From contig NZ_FOMI01000001.1 of NCBI RefSeq assembly GCF_900112595.1, positions 62,001-126,000 on the forward strand: a stretch of DNA of 64,000 bases. The letters are read 5' to 3'. Positions 53,630-64,000 of the stretch are shown one piece after another. The notes below the pieces were generated by a model. That model had not been told where the DNA came from. It made no database searches and saw only the letters and a program-made list of their open reading frames with translations. How positions within the stretch are numbered: the stretch's first letter is position 1; each line of letters begins with the position of its first letter. A program made the translations under genes and the position numbers. This stretch comes from Algibacter pectinivorans (GTDB taxonomy: Bacteria > Bacteroidota > Bacteroidia > Flavobacteriales > Flavobacteriaceae).

Positions 53630-54565
53630 TTAGTGCCTAGGTAAAAAAACCTCGGCCATCATGCAACGTGCACTTCCACCTCCACAGGTTTCAATAGTTT
53701 CCAACGAACTAGATAATATTTTAGTGTGCTCTTCTAATTTTTGCATTTGTGCTTTGCTAAGACTCTTATAAGCCGACTGACTCATTATTAAATACGGTTC
53801 GTTATTTGCTGCTTTTACCTGCAACATATTTCCTGCAAATTGACTTACTTGTTTTTCTGATATATCAATTATAGTTTTACCATCTTCTTTAAGGTGTTTA
53901 ACCACTTGTTTACGCTCTTTCTTATCGTCAATACTACTCAAGCAAATTACAGCAAAAGTTTCGCCTATACACATCATTACATTTGTATGATATATTGGTT
54001 TACGCTGCCCTTTAACGTTTTGGTAAGCGGTAAAAACTACAGGAGAAAACTCGAAATCTTCACAAAATTCAATAAACAAATCCTCATCGGCACGTGGCGA
54101 TAAAGCGCAATAGGCTTTTCTATTAACGCGATCTAGTATTATACTTCCGGTACCTTCTAAAAACACATGTTCCTCTTCTGCGCTGGTATAGTCTACAATA
54201 TTATTAATTACAAACCCTTCATCTTCCAGTTTCTCTAGAATATCTTCACGACGTTCTAAGCGTCTGTTTACAGCAAACATTGGATACAAACCTATATCGC
54301 CATTTTGGTGAAAAGACACCCAATTATTAGGAAAAATAGAATCTGGTGTATCGTTTTCTAAATTATCGTTAACCACAATAACATGAACACCAATTGCTCT
54401 CAACTTCTCTACATATGCGTCAAATTCCTTTGTCGCTTTTGTATTAATGGTTTCTGGTAATACACCAGTAATAGCTTCTTGATAATAATTATTAACCGCA
54501 GTTTGCTCGTTCATTCTAAAATTTACGGGCCTAATCATTAAAATAGTGTTTGTTGTTTGTTGCAT
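53630..54565 (-). CDS. ctlX: CtlX-type citrulline hydrolase (amidinotransferase fold)
   Basis: 311 residues of the guanidino-group modifying superfamily. The N-terminal ILMIRPVNF, the DSIFPNNWVSFH segment, GTGSIILDR, YHTNVMMCIG with the catalytic His, and ETCGGGSARCMMAEVF with the catalytic Cys (about 299) match what is called citrulline utilisation hydrolase CtlX. It would release ammonia from the ureido group of citrulline to give ornithine. Cytoplasmic. The next gene downstream on the opposite reading order (54575, same strand, upstream) encodes a second superfamily member nine bases away, so the two form an operon of arginine or citrulline use. Confidence 0.82.
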   Translation of the reverse strand: MQQTTNTILMIRPVNFRMNEQTAVNNYYQEAITGVLPETINTKATKEFDAYVEKLRAIGVHVIVVNDNLENDTPDSIFPNNWVSFHQNGDIGLYPMFAVNRRLERREDILEKLEDEGFVINNIVDYTSAEEEHVFLEGTGSIILDRVNRKAYCALSPRADEDLFIEFCEDFEFSPVVFTAYQNVKGQRKPIYHTNVMMCIGETFAVICLSSIDDKKERKQVVKHLKEDGKTIIDISEKQVSQFAGNMLQVKAANNEPYLIMSQSAYKSLSKAQMQKLEEHTKILSSSLETIETCGGGSARCMMAEVFLPRH

Positions 54566-54574
54566 TTTTTTTGT

Positions 54575-55489
54575 TTAATCTCTAATTAAAGGCATAGTTG
54601 TACATCTCAATAAGCCTTCTTGTTTACCAATTTCGGCATACGGTACCTCTTCAACAGTAAATCCTTGCTCTCTTAACCACTTATTTAACCTTGTAAAGTT
54701 CTGTTCTGAAATAATAACATCTTCGGAAATTGAAAATACGTTACTACACATTTGGTACATCTCGTCTTTAGTAATTTCGAAAACATTTTCTTTTCCAAAA
54801 AAATTAACTAACCACTCGTATTCCCTCTCAATTAGAAAGCCATTTTTATGGATTATAGCCTTTCCTTTTCCTAAAGGATTAAAGCAGCAGTCTAAGTGCA
54901 ACGCATTTTCTTTTGCATTGGTATTAGACTTTCTAAGCTCGAAAGATTTTACCGTTTTATTTGGAAACAATTCTTGAATAGCAATTACGGCATCGGCATT
55001 AGTACGTGCTGTAATTATCTCGGGGTAATCCTCACCCGAATACGTACCAATAAAAATATAATCATTCCAAGGCATAACATCGCCTCCTTCTACATGGCAT
55101 TCTTCTGGCAATATAACACGCTTATTATCGGCCACTTTATTCCATATATAATCAATGGCTTGCACTTCTTTCTCTCTATGTGGTAAGATATTTGCTTCTA
55201 TTAAAATATCATCAATCACAAAAGCTATATCTCTAGCAAAAATTTGATTGCAATCTTTAATAACTTCTGGCCTGTACACTTTAACATTATATTTTTCAAA
55301 CACTTTAGCTACAGCATTAAGTTCCATGATCATAGCTGCCTCGGTAGGGTAAGTTCCCGCTAATATATGTTCTATACTTTTTGGGTCGTAACAGTCTTCT
55401 ACTTTAGGTATTGGACCATTACTATTGGCTATACCTAAAACAACGGCACGTAATCTTGAAGTCTCATTTTGAATATTTAATTCTATCAT
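54575..55489 (-). CDS. Dimethylarginine dimethylaminohydrolase-like amidinohydrolase
   Basis: 304 residues of the same superfamily as its operon partner ctlX. RDIAFVID, EECHVEGGDVMPW (Glu/Asp site), LHLDCCFNPLG with the catalytic His and LLRCTTMPLIRD with the catalytic Cys (about 296) are the signature parts of DDAH and arginine deiminase-like enzymes. Substrate could be dimethylarginine, arginine or citrulline; I would not choose. Nine bases from ctlX. Cytoplasmic. Orientation leftward, first gene of the pair. Confidence 0.82.
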   Translation of the reverse strand: MIELNIQNETSRLRAVVLGIANSNGPIPKVEDCYDPKSIEHILAGTYPTEAAMIMELNAVAKVFEKYNVKVYRPEVIKDCNQIFARDIAFVIDDILIEANILPHREKEVQAIDYIWNKVADNKRVILPEECHVEGGDVMPWNDYIFIGTYSGEDYPEIITARTNADAVIAIQELFPNKTVKSFELRKSNTNAKENALHLDCCFNPLGKGKAIIHKNGFLIEREYEWLVNFFGKENVFEITKDEMYQMCSNVFSISEDVIISEQNFTRLNKWLREQGFTVEEVPYAEIGKQEGLLRCTTMPLIRD

Positions 55490-55579
55490 GCCTTTTTATT
55501 AACTTACAAAATCAAATTTATAGTAAACCTAATAATAATAAAAGAAAAATTGAGTTATTCTAAAAAAAAAGGCCTGAAA

Positions 55580-55612
55580 AAAGAAAAGCTTCACGAAAAA
55601 ATCATGAAGCTT
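55580..55612 (-). terminator. Terminator of gltA
   Basis: AAGCTTCA and TGAAGCTT with an 11-base loop, followed on the minus strand by TTTTCTTTTTT. About 30 bases after the gltA stop. Confidence 0.7.
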
Positions 55613-55638
55613 AATAATAATATAAAATATATTAAATA

Positions 55639-56925
55639 TTATCTTTCGTCAATAGGAACAAACTTTCTTTCGGTTGCACCAATATAAATTTGTCTTGGTC
55701 TTCCAATCGGCTCTTTACGTAAACGCATTTCTCTCCATTGTGCAATCCAACCTGGTAAACGACCTAAAGCAAACATTACGGTAAACATATCTGTTGGGAT
55801 ACCCATTGCTCTGTAAATAATACCAGAATAAAAATCGACATTAGGATATAACTTACGGTCTACAAAGTAAGGATCTTCTAAAGCTTCTTTTTCTAAACCT
55901 TTAGCGATATTTAAAATAGGATCTTTAACACCTAAATCTTCTAGAACTTCATCGGCAGCAACTTTAATAATTTTTGCACGAGGATCGAAGTTTTTATAAA
56001 CACGGTGACCGAATCCCATTAAACGGAATGGATCAGATTTGTCCTTTGCTTTAGCCATGTACTTTTTAGTATCACCACCATCTGTTTTTATAGCTTCAAG
56101 CATTTCTAATACAGCTTGATTAGCACCACCGTGAAGCGGTCCCCAAAGTGCAGAAATACCAGCAGAAATAGAAGCAAATAAACCAACATGAGAAGAACCT
56201 GCTATTCTTACAGTCGATGTAGAACAATTTTGTTCGTGATCTGCATGAAGGATTAATAACTTATCTAAAGCATCTACTAAAATTTTGTTTTGTTCATACT
56301 CGCCATTTGGCTTTTTAAACATCATTTTTAAGATGTTTTCTACATAGCCAATAGTATTATCTCCATAGTTTAACGGTAATCCAGATTTTTTTCTGAATGT
56401 CCATGCTACTAGCACAGGGAATTTACCTAATAAACGTACTACTGAGTTGTACATATCTTCTTCCGAATCCACATCAACGGTTGATGGATTAAATGCAGTT
56501 AATGCGCTTGTTAAAGAAGAAATAACACCCATTGGATGTGCTGCTTTAGGAAAAGCATCTATTATTTTTTTAACGTCTTCATCAACAACAGCTTCAGCTT
56601 TTATGTCGTCATGAAATTTTTCGTTTTGTTCTTTAGTTGGAAGTTCTCCAAAAATTAAAAGGTAAGCAACTTCTAAAAAATCAGCCTTTTCTGCTAATTC
56701 TTCAATAGAATATCCTCGGTATCTTAAAACACCTTTTTCCCCATTTAAAAAGGTAATTGCACTTTCGCATGACCCTGTATTTTTATATCCCGGATCAATT
56801 GTTATTACTCCTCCAGAGCTGGCTCTAAGTTTTGTAATATCTATAGCAACTTCGTTTTCTGTTCCAGTGATTAATGGAAATTCATGTTTTTCACCGTTTA
56901 TTTCTAGAATAGCTTTATCTGACAT
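55639..56925 (-). CDS. gltA: Citrate synthase
   Basis: 428 residues, the Gram-negative hexameric type. Condenses acetyl-CoA and oxaloacetate. Active-site pieces: ILHADHEQNCSTSTVR (His), GPLHGGANQAVLEML (His) and MGFGHRVYKNFDPRA with Asp and His nearby, then the final RLRKEPIGRPRQIYIG. The N-terminal beta domain (AILEINGEKHEFPLI) is typical of the NADH-regulated form; whether NADH inhibits it cannot be read. Cytoplasmic. Leftward, monocistronic with its own terminator. Confidence 0.97.
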   Translation of the reverse strand: MSDKAILEINGEKHEFPLITGTENEVAIDITKLRASSGGVITIDPGYKNTGSCESAITFLNGEKGVLRYRGYSIEELAEKADFLEVAYLLIFGELPTKEQNEKFHDDIKAEAVVDEDVKKIIDAFPKAAHPMGVISSLTSALTAFNPSTVDVDSEEDMYNSVVRLLGKFPVLVAWTFRKKSGLPLNYGDNTIGYVENILKMMFKKPNGEYEQNKILVDALDKLLILHADHEQNCSTSTVRIAGSSHVGLFASISAGISALWGPLHGGANQAVLEMLEAIKTDGGDTKKYMAKAKDKSDPFRLMGFGHRVYKNFDPRAKIIKVAADEVLEDLGVKDPILNIAKGLEKEALEDPYFVDRKLYPNVDFYSGIIYRAMGIPTDMFTVMFALGRLPGWIAQWREMRLRKEPIGRPRQIYIGATERKFVPIDER

Positions 56926-57046
56926 GTTTTTTCTAAATAATTTTTTGTTTAGTTATGCGGAACGCTAATCTACGAAATATCTATTTATTTTTTTAATATA
57001 TCTAAAACGATTTCGTGATTTTAAGAAATATTAAAATTGATGGAAT

Positions 57047-57080
57047 AAAAAAAGCGATTATTAAAAAATAATCGCTTTTC
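57047..57080. terminator. Terminator of eno
   Basis: AAAAGCGATTATT / AATAATCGCTTTT with a short loop and A/T tracts on both sides; 23 bases past the eno stop. Confidence 0.85.
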
Positions 57081-57102
57081 AACTAAATAAAATAAATTCT
57101 TT

Positions 57103-58407
<1,305 letters not shown>

Positions 58408-58506
58408 TTAAAATCTTTTAATTAGTTCAAATTTACGTTTTAATCCGGTTAATTTTTAGATGTTTTTAAATAAATTGGTAAAATTACATCTATAACGTTT
58501 TAGTAA

Positions 58507-58549
58507 AAAAAAACCTCAAAAACCAGGCATCTGGTTTTGAGGTTTTTTT
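58507..58549. terminator. Terminator of carA
   Basis: Long stem AACCTCAAAAACCAG / CTGGTTTTGAGGTT with one bulged A and loop GCAT, then T tract on the plus strand and A tract on the other; 5 bases past the carA stop. Confidence 0.85.
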
Positions 58550-58553
58550 AATA

Positions 58554-59657
58554 TTAGTTCTTTAAATTTTCGATAAATTGATCGAAAAGATAAGACGAAT
58601 CATGTGGTCCTGGACTAGCTTCAGGGTGGTACTGTACCGAAAACACTTTTTTGTTTTTCATGGCTAAACCTGCCACCGTATCATCATTTAAGTGTAAGTG
58701 GGTAATTTCTAAATCTGTATTTGCCTCGGCATCTTCCCTGTTTACAGCAAAACCATGATTTTGGGATGTAATTTCACCTTTTCCTGTAATTAAGTTTTTT
58801 ACAGGGTGGTTTATTCCTCTATGCCCATTGTGCATTTTGTATGTTGATATACCATTTGCAAGCGCTATAACTTGGTGTCCTAAACAAATACCAAATAATG
58901 GCAAGTCTCTTTTTATAATTTCTTTAGCTACTTCTTGTGCTTCCACTAATGGCTCCGGATCTCCAGGTCCATTAGATAAAAAGTATCCATCTGGCTTAAA
59001 AGCTTCTAATTCCTCAAACTTAGCGTTATATGGAAAAACTTTAATGTATGCGTCTCTACTAGCTATATTTCTAAGAATGTTCTTTTTAATACCAATATCT
59101 AAGGCTGCTACTTTGTAAGTTGCGTTCTCATCACCAAAATAATAAGGTTCTTTAGTAGACACTTTAGAAGCTAACTCTAATCCTTCCATATTAGGAACTT
59201 CTGCCAACTGCTTTTTTAAACCTTCAATATTATCTACATCGGTTGAAATAACAGCATTCATTGCTCCATGATCCCTAATATAACTTACTAAAGCACGAGT
59301 ATCAACATCTGAGATAGCTAATAAGTTATTCTTATCTAAAAAAGATTCTAACGAATCATTGGCTGCCTCTCGTGAATACACATAACTAAAGTTTTTAACA
59401 ATGAGTCCAGCTATTTTAATAGAATCTGATTCCACTTCTTCATCATTAACACCATAATTACCAATATGTGCATTAGTAGCGACCATTAACTGACCATAAT
59501 AAGAAGGGTCTGTAAAAATTTCTTGATAACCAGTCATTCCCGTATTAAAACAAACTTCGCCAAATGACGTACCTTGCTTATTACCAACTGCTTTTCCGTA
59601 AAAAATAGTACCATCTGCTAGAAGAACGATGGCTTTTTGTCTTTTTTGATATTTCAT
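58554..59657 (-). CDS. carA: Carbamoyl-phosphate synthase small subunit
   Basis: 367 residues from the ATG at 59657 (MKYQKRQKAIVLL); an ATG at 59690 adds 11 residues unlike the family. N-terminal domain with GTSFGEVCFNTGMTGYQE, then a class I glutamine amidotransferase domain: FLSNGPGDPEP, active Cys in LFGICLGHQVIALA, then the His-Glu of VQYHPEASPGPHD. It releases ammonia from glutamine for the CarB subunit in pyrimidine and arginine synthesis. carB is not in the window. Cytoplasmic. It follows the rplQ terminator, so it has its own promoter. Confidence 0.96.
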   Translation of the reverse strand: MKYQKRQKAIVLLADGTIFYGKAVGNKQGTSFGEVCFNTGMTGYQEIFTDPSYYGQLMVATNAHIGNYGVNDEEVESDSIKIAGLIVKNFSYVYSREAANDSLESFLDKNNLLAISDVDTRALVSYIRDHGAMNAVISTDVDNIEGLKKQLAEVPNMEGLELASKVSTKEPYYFGDENATYKVAALDIGIKKNILRNIASRDAYIKVFPYNAKFEELEAFKPDGYFLSNGPGDPEPLVEAQEVAKEIIKRDLPLFGICLGHQVIALANGISTYKMHNGHRGINHPVKNLITGKGEITSQNHGFAVNREDAEANTDLEITHLHLNDDTVAGLAMKNKKVFSVQYHPEASPGPHDSSYLFDQFIENLKN

Positions 59658-59690
59658 AATTCTTTTGAAAAGTTTCGCAAAATTGCACAA

Positions 59691-59725
59691 AAAAAAGGAT
59701 AAACTAAAATAGTTTACCCTTTTTT
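59691..59725. terminator. Terminator of the rplQ end of the ribosomal operon
   Basis: GGATAAACTA / TAGTTTACCC with one mismatch, short loop and T tract; 22 bases past the rplQ stop on the minus strand. Confidence 0.75.
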
Positions 59726-59746
59726 ATATTAAATGCTTATTAACAT

Positions 59747-60217
59747 CTATTCTTCTTCGTTAGATACTTTATTCTCAACAGGAGCCGCTGCAGGTTTAGA
59801 ACCACCTCTTCTACTTCTTCTAGTTGTTTTCTTTTTCTCTTTTCCAGCATTATAGATTTCGTTGTAATCAACAAGCTCTATCATAGCCATATCAGCATTA
59901 TCACCTAAACGATTTCCTAACTTAATAATTCTAGTATAACCTCCTGGACGATCTGCTATTTTTGCAGCAACATCTCTAAACAATTCAGCAACGGCATCTT
60001 TTTGTCTAAGTTTAGCCATAACAATACGTCTGTTATGTGTTGTATCAACCTTTGATTTTGTAATCATTGGCTCAACAAATTGCTTTAAAGCTTTAGCTTT
60101 AGCTACAGTTGTATTAATACGTTTGTGCTCTATTAAAGAACAAGCCATATTAGCTAACATAGCTTTTCTATGTGCTGTTTGTCTTCCTAAGTGGTTTACT
60201 TTTTTTCCGTGTCTCAT
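59747..60217 (-). CDS. rplQ: Large ribosomal subunit protein L17
   Basis: 156 residues, clearly longer than the about 120-127 of E. coli. The core is [41 protein letters not shown] and [25 protein letters not shown]. The added C-terminal 35 residues are a basic and acidic tail ([16 protein letters not shown], then a Glu-rich end) found in Bacteroidota members. Located at the exit of the peptide tunnel in the ribosome. End of the leftward secY-infA-rpmJ-rpsM-rpsK-rpsD-rpoA-rplQ cluster. Confidence 0.97.
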   Translation of the reverse strand: MRHGKKVNHLGRQTAHRKAMLANMACSLIEHKRINTTVAKAKALKQFVEPMITKSKVDTTHNRRIVMAKLRQKDAVAELFRDVAAKIADRPGGYTRIIKLGNRLGDNADMAMIELVDYNEIYNAGKEKKKTTRRSRRGGSKPAAAPVENKVSNEEE

Positions 60218-60276
60218 GACCTTTGTTTTATCATCTTGCTACTAAACTCGTAAATCGAGGAGCAAAATATGATTAA

Positions 60277-61269
60277 TTAATCTTTATCTAATTTATATTT
60301 ACTTAAGTCCATTCCGAAATTTAATCCTTTAACATTTACAAGCTCTTCAAGCTCTGTTAAAGACTTCTTACCGAAGTTTCTGAATTTCATTAAATCATTT
60401 TTATTGAAAGATACTAAGTCTCCTAGAGTATCAACCTCTGCAGCTTTTAAACAGTTAAGTGCACGTACAGATAAATCCATATCGATTAACTTAGTTTTAA
60501 GTAACTGACGCATATGAAGAGATTCCTCATCATAAGTTTCAGTTTGAGCAATTTCATCAGCCTCTAAAGTGATACGCTCATCTGAGAATAACATAAAGTG
60601 GTGAATTAATGTTTTAGCTCCTTCTGTTAAAGCATCTTGTGGCGTGATTGAACCATCTGTAATAATTTCAAAAACTAATTTTTCATAATCAGTTTTTTGT
60701 TCTACACGATAGTTTTCAATACTATATTTAACATTTTTTATTGGTGTGTAAATTGAATCTGTAAAGATTGTACCTATTGGTGCTGAAGCTTTCTTATTTT
60801 CTTCTGCCGGAACATAACCTCTACCTTTTTCAATAGTAATTTCCATATTAAAATTCACCTTAGGATCTAGGTTACAGATTACTAATTCTGTATTTAAAAC
60901 CTGGAAACCAGAAATGAATTTTTGAAAATCACCAGCTGTAATTCTATCTTGACCAGAAATTGAAATTGAAATAGATTCATTATCAATATCCTCAATTTGT
61001 CTTTTAAATCGAACTTGCTTTAAGTTTAAGATGATTTCTGTTACATCTTCCACTACACCAGAAATTGCTGAAAACTCATGATCAACACCTTCTATTCTTA
61101 CAGATGTAATAGCAAAACCTTCAAGAGAAGATAATAGTACTCTTCTTAAAGCATTTCCTACTGTTAAACCATAACCAGGCTCTAAAGGTCTGAATTCGAA
61201 TTTACCTTCGAAATCAGTAGAATCAATCATGATTACCTTATCTGGTTTTTGAAAATTAAATACTGCCAT
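60277..61269 (-). CDS. rpoA: RNA polymerase alpha subunit
   Basis: 330 residues. N-terminal domain: [20 protein letters not shown] and [15 protein letters not shown]; the C-terminal domain has [19 protein letters not shown] and [18 protein letters not shown], the DNA- and activator-contacting helices. Dimer forms the core of RNA polymerase. Position between rplQ and rpsD as usual. Start at the first ATG. Confidence 0.98.
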   Translation of the reverse strand: MAVFNFQKPDKVIMIDSTDFEGKFEFRPLEPGYGLTVGNALRRVLLSSLEGFAITSVRIEGVDHEFSAISGVVEDVTEIILNLKQVRFKRQIEDIDNESISISISGQDRITAGDFQKFISGFQVLNTELVICNLDPKVNFNMEITIEKGRGYVPAEENKKASAPIGTIFTDSIYTPIKNVKYSIENYRVEQKTDYEKLVFEIITDGSITPQDALTEGAKTLIHHFMLFSDERITLEADEIAQTETYDEESLHMRQLLKTKLIDMDLSVRALNCLKAAEVDTLGDLVSFNKNDLMKFRNFGKKSLTELEELVNVKGLNFGMDLSKYKLDKD

Positions 61270-61366
61270 TTTTTTTCTTCGTTTTAATTGTTATTTAGTT
61301 GCGCGGTTTAAAAGTTTGAAGAAATACTTATAAACCCTTTGGCTAAATACCAATATTATTAATTTA

Positions 61367-61972
61367 TTATTTAGAGTATAATTCTACTATGAATTGCTCG
61401 TTTATGTTTTCTGGAATTTGAATTCTTGCCGGAACAGAAACATAAGTTCCTTGTTTCGTATCAGAATTCCAAGTGATCCACTCATAAACGTTACTTGAAT
61501 TAGAAAGAGATCTTTCAATAGTTTCAAGTGATTTTGATTTTTCTCTTACAGCAACAACATCACCAGCTTTTAATTGGTAAGAAGGAATATTTACCAACTC
61601 GCCATTTACTGTAATATGTCTGTGAGAAACTAATTGTCTTGCACCACTTCTTGTTGGAGCAATACCCATTCTAAACACAACGTTATCCAATCTAGACTCA
61701 CAAAGTTGTAAAAGAACCTCACCAGTAATACCTTGTGCAGCTCTAGCCTTTTTAAATAGACCTCTAAATTGACGCTCTAATATACCGTAAGTATATTTTG
61801 CTTTTTGCTTCTCCATTAACTGGATTGCATATTCAGATTTTTTTCCACGACGACGCGCGTTACCGTGTTGCCCAGGAGGGTAATTTCTTTTTTCGAATGA
61901 TTTGTCATCTCCGAATATAGCTTCGCCAAATTTACGAGCTATTTTAGTTTTAGGACCAGTATATCTTGCCAT
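61367..61972 (-). CDS. rpsD: Small ribosomal subunit protein S4
   Basis: 201 residues. [17 protein letters not shown] at the start, [12 protein letters not shown], then the S4 domain [35 protein letters not shown]. Binds 16S rRNA early in assembly and often represses its own operon; no operator could be identified. It carries no zinc-type Cys cluster, so it is the C-minus form. Confidence 0.98.
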   Translation of the reverse strand: MARYTGPKTKIARKFGEAIFGDDKSFEKRNYPPGQHGNARRRGKKSEYAIQLMEKQKAKYTYGILERQFRGLFKKARAAQGITGEVLLQLCESRLDNVVFRMGIAPTRSGARQLVSHRHITVNGELVNIPSYQLKAGDVVAVREKSKSLETIERSLSNSSNVYEWITWNSDTKQGTYVSVPARIQIPENINEQFIVELYSK

Positions 61973-62163
61973 TTTAAATTTGTTTTGAGAGTGATTATGA
62001 ATTAAGGTCTTAATCTTATCCTTCGAAAATCGTTGATCTCTCGTTAATACTTGTTAATTATTTTTTTCAGTTTGCAAATTTACACAAAAAATTAATATCA
62101 TCTGAAATACAGATGATATTAATTTTTCTATTTGCTTTATTTAATTTTAGTTAACTAACTAAA

Positions 62164-62547
62164 TTAAACTCTTCTTCTTTTAGGAGGACGACATCCATTA
62201 TGTGGTAATGGAGTAACATCGATAATTTCTGTTACTTCAATTCCTGCGTTATGAATAGAACGAATAGCAGATTCTCTACCATTTCCTGGTCCTTTAACAT
62301 ACACCTTTACTTTTTTCAATCCTGCTTCTGTTGCTACTGCTGCAGCATCTTCAGCCGCTAATTGAGCAGCATATGGTGTGTTTTTCTTAGAACCTCTAAA
62401 TCCCATTTTACCAGCAGAAGACCATGAAATTACATCTCCTTTTTTGTTGGTAAGTGAAATAATGATGTTATTGAATGAAGCCGTTACGTGCGCTTCACCA
62501 ACCGCATCAACAATAACTTTACGTTTTTTTGTACTTGTTTTTGCCAT
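62164..62547 (-). CDS. rpsK: Small ribosomal subunit protein S11
   Basis: 127 residues: [55 protein letters not shown] and the end [14 protein letters not shown] are all typical. Part of the platform of the 30S subunit. 101 bases after rpsM on the same strand. Confidence 0.98.
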   Translation of the reverse strand: MAKTSTKKRKVIVDAVGEAHVTASFNNIIISLTNKKGDVISWSSAGKMGFRGSKKNTPYAAQLAAEDAAAVATEAGLKKVKVYVKGPGNGRESAIRSIHNAGIEVTEIIDVTPLPHNGCRPPKRRRV

Positions 62548-62648
62548 TTTATTTTTAGCTTTTAGTTTTAGTGATAGTCGCTAGAATCCTAAACTATTAT
62601 AATTTCAAACAGATTCCTTCCAACGTCTAAATACCTAAAGACTAATTA

Positions 62649-63023
62649 TTATTTAGTTGCTTTCTTTTTGTTAGCAACAGTTTTTCTTCTACCTTTTCTG
62701 GTTCTAGAGTTGTTTTTAGTACGTTGTCCTCTTAATGGAAGACCCGATCTATGACGAATACCTCTATAACATCCAATATCCATTAATCGCTTAATGTTTA
62801 ATTGCGTTTCAGAACGTAATTCACCTTCGATAGTAAAAGTTCCAACAGCGTCACGAATTCCAGAAATCTGATCGTCCGTCCAGTCTTGAACTTTTGTACT
62901 TTCATCAACTTTAGCCTCAGCTAAAATTTCTTTTGCTCTACTTCTACCTATTCCATAGATATAAGTTAAAGAGATAACTCCCCTTTTGTTTTTTGGTATG
63001 TCTACACCTGCAATTCTTGCCAT
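62649..63023 (-). CDS. rpsM: Small ribosomal subunit protein S13
   Basis: 124 residues: [30 protein letters not shown], then [18 protein letters not shown] and [21 protein letters not shown]. Located in the head of the 30S subunit, contacting the P-site tRNA. Two bases separate its start from rpmJ's stop, showing the compact operon. Confidence 0.98.
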   Translation of the reverse strand: MARIAGVDIPKNKRGVISLTYIYGIGRSRAKEILAEAKVDESTKVQDWTDDQISGIRDAVGTFTIEGELRSETQLNIKRLMDIGCYRGIRHRSGLPLRGQRTKNNSRTRKGRRKTVANKKKATK

Positions 63024-63025
63024 AA

Positions 63026-63142
63026 TTACCCTTGTCTTTGTTTAAATCTAGGATTCTTTTTGTTAATTACGTAAAGTCTTCCTTTTCTACGCACAATTTT
63101 ACAATCTGCGCTTCTTTTTTTAATTGATGCTCTTACTTTCAT
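63026..63142 (-). CDS. rpmJ: Large ribosomal subunit protein L36
   Basis: 38 residues, too short for most frame lists: [19 protein letters not shown] at the start and a [10 protein letters not shown] end. The single Cys of SADCKIV remains but the other zinc ligands of the classical C-plus form are missing ([14 protein letters not shown] has no Cys or His), so this is the zinc-independent C-minus form. It lies between infA and rpsM as in other bacteria. Confidence 0.95.
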   Translation of the reverse strand: MKVRASIKKRSADCKIVRRKGRLYVINKKNPRFKQRQG

Positions 63143-63146
63143 CGTA

Positions 63147-63362
63147 TTAGTATCTATAAGTTATTCGAGCCTTAGTTAAATCATAAGGACTCATTTCTAA
63201 TTTTACTTTATCTCCGGGTAACAATTTAATGTAATGCATACGCATTTTACCAGAAATATGTGCTGTCACAATGTGACCATTTTCTAATTCAACACGAAAC
63301 ATAGCATTAGATAATGCCTCTATAATTGTTCCGTCTTGTTCTATTGCTGCTTGTTTTGCCAT
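63147..63362 (-). CDS. infA: Translation initiation factor IF-1
   Basis: 71 residues: [40 protein letters not shown] and [18 protein letters not shown] give the complete OB fold. Binds the A site of the 30S subunit during initiation. Four bases from rpmJ and nine from secY, in the same leftward operon. Confidence 0.98.
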   Translation of the reverse strand: MAKQAAIEQDGTIIEALSNAMFRVELENGHIVTAHISGKMRMHYIKLLPGDKVKLEMSPYDLTKARITYRY

Positions 63363-63371
63363 AGTATAAAA

Positions 63372-64000
63372 TTAAGCTACTGCTTTTCTATTTTTACCTG
63401 TTTTCATCAAACCATCATAGTGTCTATTTAACAAATAAGAATTTATTTGTTGCATAGTGTCAATTGCAACTCCTACCATAATTAATAACGATGTTCCTCC
63501 AAAAAATAAAGCCCATCCTTGTTGAACTCCCATAAGTTTAACAATAAACGCTGGAAATATAGCGATAAGTGCTAAAAATATAGAACCAGGTAAGGTTATT
63601 TGAGACATTATTTTATCTAAATACTCAGAGGTTTCAGATCCTGGACGTATACCTGGAATAAACCCACCACTACGCTTTAAATCGTCTGCCATTTTATTGG
63701 TAGGCACTGTTATTGCTGTATAAAAATAAGTAAAAACTATAATTAATAAAGCAAAGGTAAGGTTATACCAAAAACCAAACATATCAGAATAATTGGTTTG
63801 CATCCATGCACCTGCTGCCGTTTCTTTTAAGAAAGATGATCCTCCAATTAAGCTTGGCACAAACATAATAGCTTGAGCAAAAATAATTGGCATTACACCC
63901 GAAGCATTAAGCTTTAAAGGAATGTATTGTCTTGATCCTGCCATGGCGCTTTTCTCGTAACCACCAGAAGCGGTTCTTCTTGCGTATTGTACTGCTATCT
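63372..64000 (-). CDS. secY: Preprotein translocase subunit SecY (5' part outside window)
   Basis: C-terminal about 209 residues are in the window; the frame stays open to base 64000, reading IAVQYARRTASGGYEKS before the internal Met at 63944. SecY landmarks: QYIPLKLNASGVMPIIFA, LKRSGGFIPGIRPGSET and the last membrane helices (LFFGGTSLLIMVGVAIDTM), ending RNRKAVA-like. It forms the membrane channel together with SecE and SecG, and the SecDF gene of this window helps it. Apparent starts inside are ignored. Confidence 0.97.
   Translation of the reverse strand, partial: IAVQYARRTASGGYEKSAMAGSRQYIPLKLNASGVMPIIFAQAIMFVPSLIGGSSFLKETAAGAWMQTNYSDMFGFWYNLTFALLIIVFTYFYTAITVPTNKMADDLKRSGGFIPGIRPGSETSEYLDKIMSQITLPGSIFLALIAIFPAFIVKLMGVQQGWALFFGGTSLLIMVGVAIDTMQQINSYLLNRHYDGLMKTGKNRKAVA

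Noticed and set aside
63372-63944. Complete 190-residue protein starting MAGSRQY
   Set aside because: The frame continues upstream to the window end with clear SecY sequence, so the Met is internal.

Overview
The window is a low-GC chromosome segment from a marine-type Flavobacteriaceae (Bacteroidota). The evidence is a gldI gliding lipoprotein gene, two proteins with type IX secretion C-terminal sorting domains, a fused SecDF, CtlX-type citrulline hydrolase, Bacteroidota-type promoters (TAnnTTTG), many lipoprotein signal peptides and a ribosomal/rpoA cluster in the usual order. No species name can be given from the sequence alone.

Layout. 1-2 kb: end of a 2H phosphoesterase gene, a DUF721 gene and three tandem cold-shock genes with copied terminators. 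2-8 kb: ndk, a PhoD-like lipoprotein, then nrnA, gldI, a cyclophilin-FKBP fusion, lgt and a DUF192 lipoprotein. 8-13 kb: secDF, an exported protein and mdh. 13-23 kb: a DUF6588 gene followed by a cell-surface signalling island: ECF sigma, FecR anti-sigma and a TonB receptor with an STN domain read leftward, and exported proteins read rightward. Four copies of one bipartite promoter (TAGGGTAAA, exactly 13 bases, GTCTTA) lie in front of the fecR-receptor pair and three target units, so the target set of this sigma factor can be read from the sequence. 23-27 kb: gyrB, a dispersed repeat and a type IX cargo protein.

27-32 kb holds the most remarkable unit: a 15-codon leader peptide with 10 Asn codons, a terminator whose 5' arm can instead pair with bases just after the leader stop, then a divergent Asn-rich GatC, GatA, and one polypeptide joining GatB to aspartyl-tRNA synthetase. 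All parts of the Asp-tRNA(Asn) to Asn-tRNA(Asn) route are therefore in one operon that appears to be switched by the supply of its own product.

33.5-36 kb is an accessory stretch: an AT-rich three-gene operon (membrane protein, PLD-like protein, viperin-like radical SAM protein) and a single gene resembling an inactive DUF922 protease. Each is bounded by imperfect inverted ends whose core bases covary, as in integron cassettes, but no integrase is visible. 36-45 kb: conserved flavobacterial genes (DUF202, DUF2911, an unlisted 45-residue membrane protein, queE, HerA-like ATPase, YitT, cupin, hydrolase, rluF). 45.9-46.6 kb is a decayed YwaF/TIGR02206 membrane-protein gene. 46.6-55.5 kb: folD, ffh, argS, a TPR histidine kinase and two guanidino-group hydrolases. 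55.6 kb to the end, all leftward: gltA, eno, carA, rplQ, rpoA, rpsD, rpsK, rpsM, rpmJ, infA and the partial secY.

A dispersed intergenic repeat (GCGTTAGGGAT ... AACGCC) occurs four times (7.9, 25.3, 36.1, 49.1 kb). No tRNA, rRNA, CRISPR array, intact insertion sequence or integrase gene was seen.
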